From the NCBI GenBank assembly GCA_030267565.1, contig BRXU01000026.1:868001-932000 (forward strand): a stretch of DNA of 64,000 nucleotides, in the 5' to 3' direction. Below, piece by piece: positions 1 through 12,300 of this stretch. Each line of letters begins with the position of its first letter. Within the stretch, counting starts at the first letter, position 1. The notes beneath the pieces were generated by a model. It saw only the letters and a program-made list of their open reading frames with translations. It was not told where the DNA came from and did no database searches. Both the position numbers and the translations under genes were made by a program. Source of the stretch: Pleodorina starrii. Lineage: Eukaryota > Chlorophyta > Chlorophyceae > Chlamydomonadales > Volvocaceae.

Positions 1-1749
1 GCGGCGGTGTTGGTGGCGGTGTGGTGGCGGCGGGGGTGCGGAGGCGGCGGTGATGGGTCTTTTGAGGCAGAGTCGTCTGCTCGTCATCGGCGACGGCAGC
101 TTGACGGGAGAGCGGCGATACGGACGGGATTTCCGTAATCCCTATCGCCAATACCGCTTCGCTGACGGCGCCGCCATCTACGTTTCCCGTGACCGTGTGC
201 CGTTGTCCAGTTCAGCGCTGCTCACCACTGCTTGCCTCCCCTGCTGGGGCCCACGAGGGTAAGGGGGAGGTTTGCGTCGTCCCCTCCCGGCGGCCGCGGC
301 GGGCGCAGTCCCGGTTGCGGACGAGGCTGTGGGCTTGAGTGGAGTTGAGAGACCCATGGGTCAGGTACCGTAGTGTGCTCGCCTCGCTCCGCCCGGCCAT
401 CTAGGGAATGAGCTGGTTTGCAGTCAGTCGTCACTCCCTTTTTGGCCATTGGCCAATCGGGGAGGTGTGCATTTGCAACTCCGCGTGAAAGCCTCTGGAC
501 GCTCAGTGGATGGCGGTGGGGGATGCCACTGCGGGGGTACACTGCGGGGGGTGGCGACAGCGGGAGGAGTTGGGGAACTGGGAGAGGGAATGGGAAAGAG
601 AAACAACACGGCTCAGCGCGGGGTATGTGGCGCGAAGGACGGGGGCCAAAATGTCGCACCGGGGTCGGGACTTCCGAGTGGAGTGGAGGACCTGTGATAG
701 CGGAGGCAGGTGCCCGGGGGGCCTTGAAGATGAGTGAGCTTCCAACATTGTGACGGCGTGTTTAGCGCCAATTTTCTCCAGCCCTGGCGCGGTGGGTAGA
801 CGTTATTGCTCCAGCCCTTGTGCAATTTTGATGATGCAATTTTTAGGATGGTGGCTGGGTTCTATGATGAGATGAGATCGCGAGGTTGTGTAGGGTGTGA
901 GCCCGCGGACGAGAGAGGAGATGAGGGCGATCCGTTTTTCTGTTGCCGGGGCAGGCAGTTGGAAGCACCAGACGGTGCGGTATTTGGTGGGGTCGTCGGC
1001 GCTGGCTGCGAGCGCCTTCTCAGTCGCTCGCCCATCCACCTGGCCGGCTACGCCCTACGAATGGTCCTTCGATGACCGACGGCGCCGGTGGCGGTCGTCA
1101 GAGTGGCTGTGGCTGAGCCAGCCATGCACGCTCCATGCGTCGATGGTTGAAAACCAAACGGAGATACCCAACGGGTGGTTGCAGGCTGTGTGCCCGGCTG
1201 CCCGCCCCTGCCCGCAATCAGTGCTACGGATGTTGGCAGCGGGGCGGGCTCGGGCGACTGGCTCGTGCCGGGATCATACCGTATCTCCATGTGGTGCCAC
1301 CCCGCTACGGAGCCGTGCTGCCCTCGTCGCCGTACTCTGGTGTTGGTGCTTGCGCTGCTAAATTTCTCATTCCTGCTGCCGCGGCTGCCGGTACCTCCAC
1401 GTCGGGTGGCTTATGGGGCCGAAGACTGTGCCGATGGGGCCGCCGGGTCTGCTGTATGAAGGACAGAGCTGGTGGGAGTGCCTGTCTGAGTGCTGTAAGG
1501 AAAGGCGAGGCCGCGCCACGAAGACAGACCTGTTGGCGGGCGGCATGGGTTGGTGGCGCGCTGCTGCTGCTGGTGCGCGGCAACTCCCTCACTGCAGTGA
1601 TTCACCTGACCGAATCTCATCTCGATTGTCGCAGCTGGGACACCGCGGTAAGGATTGCTGAGCACACATGTGGCTCGCCATCCCTAACGAATCTTCAGAT
1701 CGCGGCACCTGGACCATAACTACAAAGCTACAATTTACATTGTTTACAT
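1..1749. other. No assignable gene
   Basis: I see no recognisable protein or RNA gene here. Short open frames exist on both strands, but none shows family similarity or a convincing exon with splice sites. The first 260 bases begin with a GGC/GGT-rich run and could be untranslated sequence or the edge of a gene outside the window; this cannot be decided from the sequence alone. Confidence 0.4.
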
Positions 1750-1855
1750 GACGAGGTGGCCGAGCGGTCTAAGGCGCTAGATTCAGGGCTACCTGAGGTA
1801 ACTCAGGAGAAGCTTCTAGTCCGAAAGGGCGTGGGTTCAAATCCCATCCTCATCA
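1750..1855 (+). tRNA. tRNA-Leu (anticodon CAG) with intron
   Basis: This is a nuclear tRNA gene. The D-arm/A-box (GGCCGAGCGGTCTAAGG) and the T-arm/B-box (GTGGGTTCAAATCCC) are clear, and the long variable arm (TCCGAAAGGGC) fits a leucine tRNA. The anticodon stem pairs CTAGA with TCTAG. The loop begins TTCAGG, giving anticodon CAG, followed by about 25 extra bases, read as an intron between positions 37 and 38. The acceptor arms GACGAGG and CCTCATC pair except for a C-A mismatch at the third pair. A TTTT run at about 1860-1863 is a suitable RNA polymerase III terminator. The 3' CCA is not encoded, as is usual for eukaryotes. Confidence 0.88.
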
Positions 1856-3372
1856 AATCTTTTCCCAAAATCCACCTTGGTCGTAGCAGTACGGATGTTC
1901 ATGTTTTTCTCATGCGGCTGCAGGATCGTGCGGACATTGCTACACGGAACAGCCGGAGCGGCAGCCGGTAAAAGGCCAGGGGTGTGGTGTTGTTACAGTG
2001 GGCCACAGAGCCAGTGGGCCACGCACTGCAGCGGAGACGACCAGGGCAAAAAGGGGAGCACACCCGGACCAGACCAAGAGTCACCCGTACCGGAGCTCGC
2101 GAGCCCGGGGTCAAGGCTCACAAACCTGCGGGCACGGTGGAATGATCCAGGAGGCTCCCCCAATTGGCAATGGGCCCCGGGCCCCCTACAGGGTGGCGCT
2201 CAGACCTTACAGCAAGTCACGGGCCGGACGAGTCGGATCAGCAATTCAGCATCCTCAGCTAATCTTCCTTCCGTTTGCGGCCGCTTTGGAGGGAGGCCTC
2301 AAAAGCTCAACTCCACCCACACTCCTGCCACTTGTACCCTGTGGGGGCCTCAACCGGGTTGGGGCTTGGGACCCTCGCCGCTTTACAGGAAACAGGATCT
2401 ACGCCTCCAAGAGATCATATAATACCGTAATGCTTTTTTTCATGGTGTCTGGCTATAGCTAAGTCCCTCTGCTACGGTCGTTGGGTGAACATCTCGTCAG
2501 ACCACCGTCCGGCGGTTGTAGATCGGTTACCGCGAGTTGTCAGGGCCCGGGGCCCCCAGGGCGTTTCGCGGGCGCGTAGGCAGGTTTTTGGCTTGCGCTG
2601 ACTGACTTGAAGGGAGGGAAAGAGGGGAGGTTCCTGCAGTCGGTAAGGTCGGTCGTCAAGGAAGTGCGCGACGGCCCTATGGAACGGACGCGGCACGGCG
2701 GCAGCTCCGCTCTGTTGCCAAGGCTGGTGGCCGATGTTCAAGCGACGACACAATGTTGATAACTTGATATGGTAATTGGTAAATGGTATGCTCTTCCCGC
2801 GGAACCATCGCGCCGCTTGCTTGTGGGGGCTTTAGTCCAGCGCATCGCCGCCGAACGACCCGAACGACCCACGGGTCACATCTCACATGGACCGCCGACG
2901 CGGCCGACCGACGTCCAACGCGTGGAGCGCCACCAGTGCTCGTTTCGTTTCGTTCGTCAGCGCGAACGAAAACCAACTTCCACGAAAGAAGATATCTCCA
3001 AAGAAGCACTCACCGACGTAGCAGCGCTGCAAGTGCGTTGTACAAAAGTCACCAAAGTGATGTCTCGTATCGATCGGCGGCCTTCGTATACTGGAATACT
3101 GCGCTGCTACGAACGGGCCAGCAGGCCCCCGCGCCGCCACATCGCAAGTCTCGGAGCTTGGTTGGTTGTCTTGATTACCAGCCGGCTAAGCTGCTGTTGA
3201 GTCGGTTGGTAGTGTCAATCAGGATCAGCGCAGCAAGACGTACGGACTGGAGCCTCTAACCATCCGCCACCCGCTACATTACTGCCCCCAAACCCCCCAA
3301 ACGAGAGCAGCCTCCAGCCCCGACCTTATTTTCACCCAGAGAATACGTGCTGCCGAGAAGTCTACATCAAAC
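1856..3372. other. Intergenic, upstream of the K+ transporter
   Basis: No supportable gene. The stretch between the tRNA and the transporter has several short frames without family similarity. It should contain the transporter's promoter and 5' untranslated region, but I see no clear TATA box or other element that I would defend. Confidence 0.4.
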
Positions 3373-6300
3373 ATGTTGTCGCGGCGGCTCGCAAGGGGTC
3401 CCGCCTCGAGCGCCCCGTCACCAGCAGCAGCAGCAGCAGCAGGTGGCACAGGCGCCGCAGGTGGCACAGGCGCCGCAGCCTGTCGGGGCGCCCCACCCGA
3501 CCCCCACCACCCCATCCGGATCTCCATTCTCCCGCCGGCAGACGGCAAGGCGGAGGGCAAGGCCGAGGTCAAGACGGATGTCCAGGAGGCTGAGGACGAG
3601 CTCCCGCTGCATCTTGCCCACCGAAAGGCCAGTCTGTCGAGTTGTCGTCTGTGGCTGTGGCTGTGTTGTGTTGTGTGGGTCGGTTTTTCACCGGGAGCAA
3701 GGGTCGTAGGCCGTTGGCCGCGTTCCCGGCCACACACACACACACCGCTTCGCAGCCCCAACCGCCAACCCCTCCCCCCCCCAGTCGCCGCATGCGAAGC
3801 GCGCGAAACCCAAAGGTGACGCTGCAGGAAGCGGCGCAGCCGGAGGAAGAGCGGAGATTGTGTGTGTGCGTGTGTGTGCGTGTGTTGTGTGTGTGTGAGA
3901 CATAGACCCTCATAAGCGTGCAAGCCCCGACGTCTGGTCACCGAAACCAAAGAGCGCGCTCGTTTTAACCCGACACAACTCTCACCTTCCCGCCGCCGCC
4001 CTCCCAGCCCCGCCCCGCGCACCATCTGTGTCGCCCCCCTGCTCTGCCACACCCCCCTTCCGTCCCCTGCACATATCACCTTTACCAAAATCCATGTTCC
4101 CCCTTCCTCCCGTTTCCTCCCTTCCCTTCCCCCTCCCTCCCCCTTCCCCTCTCCCCCGGGGCAGCTGTCCTGGCCCGCCTTCGCGGCGCTATCCTGGTCC
4201 AGCATCGGTGTCATATTCGGTGACATCGCCACCTCCCCCCTCTACGTGTACGTCAACGTGTTCCAAGATCTGTCGGGACTGGGGCCGCCAAGCAGGGTGG
4301 GTGGGTGGGTGGGGGGGGGGGGGTGGGTGGGCGAGGGCCCGAACAGCAGCGGCAGCAGCAGGCTCGCGAGTGGTTGTTAGCTTGTTACCGTTGTCACGTT
4401 GGGCTGGGGTGGGGGGATTTGAGTGGGTGAGTGAGTGGGTGAGTAGCGTAAGTTGCTGAGGGGGTGAGGGACTGGCGGGAGGGAGGATGAAAGAAAGGTG
4501 GGAGGCGCCGGTACCGGTATCGACGACGGCAACGTGGGATGGGTGTGTGCGTGCGTGTGTGTGTGTGTGTGTGTGCTGGATGGGTGGACGGCTCCAGCGA
4601 ACGGCATGGCGCAGCCAGGTCGCCGAGCCCCCCCCCCGCTGAACTTGCTCCCATCCCCCACCTCCCACTCCCTGGCCCCATACCCCAGCCCCTATACGGT
4701 AGAAGTGACGCACCGAAGTTCTACGAACTAATAACGTGATCCGTGATCGGGCCTCCACTCCACTCCACTCCGCCCCCTCCACTCCAAAAATCTGTGAAAC
4801 GGCCCCCACCCCTCCTGCGCCGCCTCATGCCGCCGCAATGCTCGCAGGTGGATGTGTTGGGAGCCGCCAGTTTGGTGTTTTGGACTCTGAGCCTCATCGT
4901 ACTTGTCAAATATATCGGGGTGGTGCTGAGGGCGGATGATCAGGGGCAGGGTGAGGACGCGTGTGTGTGTGAATGGTGGTGGTTGGGAGGGTGGGGAGGG
5001 GAGGGGGGGGGAGGGTGTGTGTGTGGGGGGGGGAGGTGTGTGTGGGGGAGAGGGGGTTGGAGAGGAGGGGAGGAAGGAAGAGAGGGAGAGAGGGAACGCC
5101 CCCCCCATCCCCTACCCACCCACCCCGACCCACCCACCCACCCCCCACCCTCTTACCCCCCCAACCCACCCCTCAGGCGGTACCTTTGCGCTCTACTCCC
5201 TGCTGTGTCGCAACATGGGCATCAGGCCACACGGCTCCAGGGGGGCTCACACGGGGCCAATGCCGACTACGATGTCAGGCCGCCCGGACGACGGAGGCGC
5301 CGCCGGCGGCGGCGCCGCCGGCAGCGGCGGCGGCGACAATCGGCAGCCAGATACCACCGCGGCGGCGGCGGTGACGGCGGCGGCGGGTGAGGCGGGCAAG
5401 GGCGCTGTCGCCACCCGACCTTTCCCGGCCGGCGCCGACATGTCTTTCGACGCCGACGGCAGGGAGTACGGCAAGGAGTACGGCGGCAAGTACGGCGGTG
5501 GCAGTCCGCCGCCGCGGGTCTGGTGGCAGCGGTGGGCGGTGGACAAGCGGGCGGTGGGGGGCGTGTTCCGTCGCAGCAGGCGGCTGCAGGTAGGGGGAGG
5601 GGAGGCAGGTGGGCAGTAAGGGGGGGCAGAGGGGTGGGCAGAGGGGTGGGCAGGGGGGTGGGCAGGGGGGTGGGCAGGGGGGTGGGCAGGGGGGTGGGCA
5701 GGGGGGTGGGCAACTCGACCCTCAGCTGCGCAAAACTGTGCAAACTGAGCAAAGACGTCGCTTGCCACGAAAGTACGGCGGCCACCATGCCGTACCGTGC
5801 CGTATTGGTGTGCTGCATGTTTCGAACCGTCGTCACCGAAGGACGCAACAAAGGCTGTGGCCTTCGTTGTCACAACATGATGGTTCAATGGAAGTACGTG
5901 TACTGCACTTGTACGACACTCTAACGACATGATGGTGTCGTACATCGACGCGCAGATTGCGCTGTGGGGCGTGTCGGTGGTCGCCACGGCGATGCTCATC
6001 GGAGACGGAGTGCTCACACCCGCCATATCAGGTGGGGGGTGGTTTGGGGGGGGGGAAGTTTGAAGAGTGAATTTGCAAGATGGAAACAAGAAGCTCTGCG
6101 GACCTTGTAGTCTGAAGGTCGACTAGGTGACTGTAAAGCCTCCCGAAGATGAAACTGCTACCGGACCCCGATAGCTACCGATGAGTGCTTGTGGACGAGC
6201 AGTGGCTGCGCCGAGCACCGATCGTGACGGCGCCCCAAGCGAACTCGTGTCGGAGTAATCCGCGTAAGGCGTTGTGTCGGAGCGTTCCCGTCGCTCAGCG

Positions 6301-9300
6301 TGTGAACCGTAGTAGGCTAAGGCTGAGATTGTAAACTATTGAATAAAGAGGTAAACGTAGCTGGCTGGTAGTAGTGAGGTAGCAAAGAATAGCGAACCTC
6401 TGGAGCTGGTATGCGTGTGCGTGCACCCGTGTGCGTGCGTATCCCGAAACCTTGTGCGTGCGTATAACCTCAAGAACAACAAACGGACAGCGCCAAATAC
6501 AAGCAAGCACACAACCAACACCCAGGACACGAACGCTTACCTGCCGGTGACCAGCGTTGCGGCGGCGGCCCACGGGGGGGGGGGTAGGGGAGGGGGGGGA
6601 GGGGAGGGGGGTTGTGGGCGGGGCGTGTGTGTGCGTGTGTGTGTATACCGGTAATGGCGACGTGGATTGATGCCACACTCCTTCCCTCCCTACCCCCTCC
6701 CTCTTTTCCCCTTCCCTCCGCTGCATCGCTGCGGTTTCGTGTTCCCTCCCCGCCACACCCCGCCCTTCTTCCCTCCCTCCCTCCCTTCTTCCCTCCCTCC
6801 CCCCTCCCTCCCCCCCCCGCAGTCTTGTCCGCTGTGTCGGGCCTGCGGGTGGCTGTCCCCGCCCTGAGTCAGGAGGTGGTGGTGGGGATCACCATTGTCG
6901 TACTGGCTGTCGTATTTGGGCTGCAGCAGATGGGAACCGGGCAGGTGGGGTGTCGGGGGGGGAGGGGGGAAAGGGTGTGTGTGCGTGTGTGAGGTGGGGG
7001 GATGTGTGTGAGGGGGGGGGGGGAAGTGGAGTTTAAGTAAAGAGAATAAGAGATCAAGTAAAGAAAAGAGGACCGCAACGTTGTCACCGAGACAATCCTG
7101 CTCAGTGGGCGAACGGACCCAACAATGGTCACCTGGGGGAGGGTGTGTATGTGGGGGGGCAGGGTTAGGGAAGGAATCGCTACCCCACCCCCCCACCCTT
7201 ATCGCCCACCATGCCCACTCGGCAGGTCGGCCGCTACTTCGCACCCATCATTGCGATCTGGCTGGTCGCCAATGCCGCCATCAACATCTTCAACATCGCC
7301 CGGCACGGGGGCGCCGTGTTTGCGGGTGAGGCCGGTGATGTGTATTACACGTGTGTATGTGTGGGTGTACGGTATGTGTGTATTGCAGTGGGCACCGGTC
7401 CCTTTAGGACGACGCGTTCCGTTTGGAGGAAAAGCGGTGCCAGCAGCAGCAGCAGCAGCAGCAGCGGTCTAGCGGACCCTTCCCCCCCAACTGCCCGGCG
7501 GATAAGAAGGGGGGTCAGCCACGTATAGGCCGGAGCCCTTGAACGGTCACGTATCAGAAGAATCCTTTCCGGATAAGGGAGGCGGTACCGTACCAAGGGA
7601 GGGGGCCCTACCCCCCACTGGGATACTTAGGGTTTACTTTATATTTACTTCGGGTTAGGGATACTAAAGGTGGGGGGAGAGGCAGGGAGGAAGGTGCCCC
7701 ATCTTGGCAACCAACGAGTACGGGTACCCGCTGCAGCTCTGCTGCCGCTTCCCCTGTTCCCGGCTGCCGCATTCCCGTAACCCCCCGTGTTCCCCTCCCC
7801 TGTCCCTTGTCCCCTCCCCTCCCCGCCCCGCCCCTCCCCGCCCCTCCCCTCCCCTCCCCGCCAGCTCTGAATCCCGCCTACATCGAGCTCTTCTTCGCCC
7901 GTCATGGCGCCACCGCCTGGCGCTCCCTGGGTGCGGTGATGCTGTGTGTGACCGGGGCTGAGGCGCTGTTCGCGGACCTGGGGCACTTCTCGCGGGGGAG
8001 CATCTCGGTAAGCAGGAGGAGGAGGAGGAGGAAGGGGGGAGGGGGGAGGGGGGAGGAGGGGCGAGGGGAGGGGCGAGGGGAGGGGAGAGGGAGAGGAAGG
8101 GGGAGGGGGAGGCGGGCCAAGGGGGAAAGGGCGGAAGGCAAGGTGGGAGCTTTGAAGGGCGAGTCATGAGGGCGACACTGGTAGTTTCTTGCGGCTCGTT
8201 TCGGTACTGAACACCGAGGTAAACAAGTGTGTTTCAGTGTTTTAGTCTTTTAGTGTTGGCTCTGAGCCTCTGACCTCTGACCTCTGGCCTAAGACCCGTA
8301 TCCCCACTTGCAGTCTTGCACCTGTATCCACAAAACACAAAAGACCTCCGAAACCACTGCTTTGGCTGCTGCTGCAGGTTGCTTTTGGTTTGTTGGCCTA
8401 TCCCTGCTTGGTGGTCACGTACCTGGGCCAGGTGGGGGCCAGGGAGGGCCGGGGGGGGGGAGGTGCGGGATAAGGGGGGAGGCGGAAGGCGGGAAGGGGG
8501 TCAGCGCGTGGGTGGCTGAGATGGGTACCTGGGTGGTTGGCTGGTTGGCTGGTTGGGTGGTTGGCTTGAACGAATCCAATCATCCCCCATCCCACCCTGT
8601 TGACCCCCCCCCCCCCAAACGTCCCCTCAGGCCGCCCACCTGATCGCCCACCCGGAAAACACGGACGCGTTCTGGGCCTCACTGCCTTCCGGGGTGTGTG
8701 TTTGTGTGTGTGTTTGGGGGCGGTTATCCACGTATGGGGGGGAGGGGGGGCGTGAGTGTGTGCGGGTGCGTGTGTGTGCGTATGTGGGGTGTGAGGGTGC
8801 GTGGGGGCGTGAGAGGAAGGGGTGAAGGGGGGTGTAAGGGGGTGTGTATGCGGGTTGTGGGGCAGGCGGGCAGGAGCAGGGTGGGTTCACAGTCAACGTC
8901 ACGACCCGCAGCACCGTGCAGGTCTAGTCCCTGCCGCTGGTCCTGCAGGGCCTTGCCTCATGTACGACATGTGCCGAAATGACGTACATAATGTACGAAC
9001 GAATCTGACGAGGTGTCCGTGCTGGGTGTGACCCGACCCGCAGACCCAAACCCTGCGGAACGAACAAGCCACCAGCCACTCTCCAGCACATACACACATT
9101 GACACATACACATACACACACGTTTTTCCCGGCCGGTGCCGCCACCTATCATGCGTCCCCCCCCTCCGGCCTATACGTGGATACCCCCCCCCGACCCTCC
9201 CCCTGTTCCCTCCCTTTCCCCCCCCCCGGTGAATACCCCTATCAGCTGCTGTACCCCATGTTGGTCCTCGCCACCCTCGCCACCATTGTGGCCTCTCAGG

Positions 9301-12300
9301 CGCTCATCAGCGGAGTCTTCTCCATCATACGACAGGTGGGTCGGTGGGTCGGTGGGTCGGTGGGTCGGTGGGTCGGTGGGTCGGTGGGTCGGTGGGTCGG
9401 TGGGTCGGTGGGTCGGTGGGTCGGTGGGTCGGTGGGTCGGTGGGTCGGTGGGTCGGTGGGTCGGTGGGTCGGTGGGTCGGTGGGTCGGTGGGTCGGTGGG
9501 TCGGTGGGTCGGTGGGTCGGTGGGTCGGTGGGTCGGTGGGTCGGTGGGTCGGTGGGTCGGTGGGTCGGTGGGTCGGTGGGTCGGTGGGTCGGTGGGTCGG
9601 TGGGTCGGTGGGTCGGTGGGTCGGTGGGTCGGTGGGTCGGTGGGTCGGTGGGTCGGTGGGTCGGTGAGTCCGTGGGTCGGTGGGTCGGTGGGTCGGTGGG
9701 TCGGTGGGTCGGTGGGTCGGTGGGTCGGTGGGTCGGTGGGTCGGTGGGTCGGTGGGTCGGTGGGTCGGTGGGTCGGTGGGTCGGTCGGTCGGTCGGTCGG
9801 TGGGTCGGTGGGTCGGTGGGTCGGTGGGTCGGTGGGTCGGTGGGTCGGTGGGTCGGTGGGTCGGTGGGTCGGTGGGTCGGTGGGACGGTGGGTCGGTGGG
9901 TCGGTGGCTCCGTGGGTCGGTGGGTCGGTGGGTCGGTGGGTCGGTGGGTCGGTGGGTCGGTGGGTCGGTGGGTCGGTGGGTCGGTGGGTCGGTGGGTCGG
10001 TGGGTCGGTGGGTCGGTGGGTCGGTGGGTCGGTGGGTCGGTGGGTCGGTGGGTCGGTGGGTCGGTGGGTCGGTGGGTCGGTGGGTCGGTGGGTCGGTGGG
10101 TCGGTGGGTCGGTGGGTCGGTGGGGCAGGGCGCCACTGCTTACGATGGCACATGCGTAAGATCAAGCCCACCAGCGGCCACCCCCAGGCCCTACCCACCC
10201 CCACCTCCCCTCATCCCCACACCCCACACACAGGCCATGATATTGGGCGCCTTCCCGCCGGTCAAGGTGGTCCATACGGGGGGGAGGAACATCGCCGCAG
10301 CAACGCAGGTGGGGGTTTTAGGGTTTTAGGGTTTCTAATAAAGGGGGGGGAGAAGCGGGGGCAGGGGCGGGTCAGGTCTCTGGCATTCCTGGCTGGCTGG
10401 GTGGGAGGTGCCCGCTGAGTAACGACCAACGACCAACAATCAACAATCAACAATTGAGGAGGCCCTCGTAAGCCACCCGTCCTCCGCCCCGCCCACCCCT
10501 CCCTCGTCCCTGCCACCCCTCCCCGCCACCCCGCCCACCCCTCCCACGCCCCCTCCCCCTCCCTCGCCCCCCCCTTCCCTCCCCTCCCCTCCAGGTTTAC
10601 GTGCCCCTGGCCAACGCAGTCCTGTTTCTGTTGTGTGTGGTGGTGGTGGGCGGCTTCCGGGACACGGTGGCACTGGGCAAGGCGTACGGACTGGCGGTTA
10701 TGACTGATATGCTGACCACCACCTGCCTGGTGACATTGGTGGGAGGGGGCGGGGGCCGGGGGGAGGGAGGGGAGAGGGGAAGGGGGGAAGGGGGGAGGGA
10801 GGGAAGAGGGGGGAAGCGTTGCGGAGGGGAGGCGGAGGGCAGGCGGTGGGGGGGGGGGAGGGGCCGGCTACTATGTTGGGCCGAAATCAAGTTCGGTCAC
10901 CCCACGCCACCTCAACCCACACCCCCCGCTCTCTCTCTCTCTCACACACACACACACATCTCAACCCTCACCCCGTGTCTTTCTCCAGTTCTCCGGACAC
11001 CCGCCTCCCCCTCCCCCGCCCCTTTTCTTTCTTTCTTGCAAATTCACTCTTCAAACTCCCCCGCCCCCTCCTGGGTCTGCGTTTGTCCGCGTCGCCCCCC
11101 TCCCACTGCGGTAGCTTGCTTAATACCCCCACACCCCCCGGTCCCCCCCCCCCCCTCCCCCCCACATTGCCCCCCTCCGCCATTGCCCCCCTCCCCGCCC
11201 CACGCCCTCCGCCTTTGCCCCCCCTGTCCCCTCGCCCACACCCAGGTGATGCTATCCGTGTGGGAGGTCAGTCCGGCGCTGCTGCTTCCCTTCTTCGCCC
11301 TCTTCCTGGGGGTGGAGGGAGCCTACTGGTCAGCAAACATGGTCAAGGTGGGTCAAACACGGGTCAACACATGGTAAAACATGGTACAAAATGGTCAAAC
11401 ACGGTCAAACACGGTCAAACATGGGTTTTAAAGGTGGGGTTGATTCCGTGCTGCCATCCTAACACCTGTCTCGGCTCCCCCTCGGCCCCCTCCCTCCCCC
11501 CCTCCCTCCCTCCCTCCCTCCCCGCCCCCCCCCACATACACACAGATCCCCGAGGGCGGCTGGTTCACCATGGCCGTGGCTCTGGGTGTCTCCCTCATCA
11601 TGTTCACCTGGTGGTCAGGCAGCCGCCGACTGGGGGAGAGACTGGCGGCCATTGCGGCGGGGGCGCAGATCCGTGTCCTAAACAGGCCACAGCCGCTGCC
11701 GCTGCTGACCCGACCGCCACTGCCGCCCCTGCCACGGCGAGCCAAGTCCGTACAGCGCAGAAGCAGCGCCGCCGCCGCCGCCGCCGCCGCGGATGCTGAC
11801 GGCGCTGACGGCGGCGGCGGCGGCGGCGGCTTGCTTTCCCGCTTGAGCCGACTGAGCAGCCTCGGCCTCCGCTTCCTGTCTCTGCAGCGGCAGAGCACGG
11901 CAGAGCGCATCGGCGGCGCCGCCAGCGGCGCCAGCGGTATGGCGGCGGAGATCGCGGCGGCGTCCTCGCCGCTGCCGTCCCATGCAGCCGCCGGCGACGG
12001 CTGCGGTTCCGGGTTCGGTTTCGGTTTCGGAGCAGCGGCGGCGGCGGCGGCTGGCCGGGGCCGGCCGCTGTCGCGTCCTGAGTCGTACTTCCCGCCGGGT
12101 ACTTGGGCGCTCGTACTGCCGTCGTACAGCCCCGTGCTGCGGAGACTGCGCTTCGGTGGCGGCGACGGCGTTGGTGGCGGAGGCGGAGGCGGGGAGGTGG
12201 GAACGGCCCCACCGCCGCCGTCGCCGCCGCCGCCGCCGTCGGCGCCGTCGCTGTCAGCGGTGCGAGATGAGGAAGCGGCGGAGGCGGCGGCGGCCGCGCC

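Noticed and set aside
5879..5955. Transporter exon starting before 5956 (MVSYIDAQ in the open frame)
   Set aside because: A CTAAC branch-point-like site lies in this stretch and CGCAG at 5951-5955 gives the correct phase; the family sequence resumes exactly at IALWGV.
9336..10126. CRISPR-like array
   Set aside because: Units are 8 bases with no unique spacers, in a eukaryotic intron.
9099..10418. Long open frames of VGRWVGGS and, on the other strand, THRPTDPP repeats (300-440 residues)
   Set aside because: They are translations of the 8-base minisatellite inside an intron; the frame stays open because the unit has no stop codon. Exons on both sides splice across it in the transporter frame.
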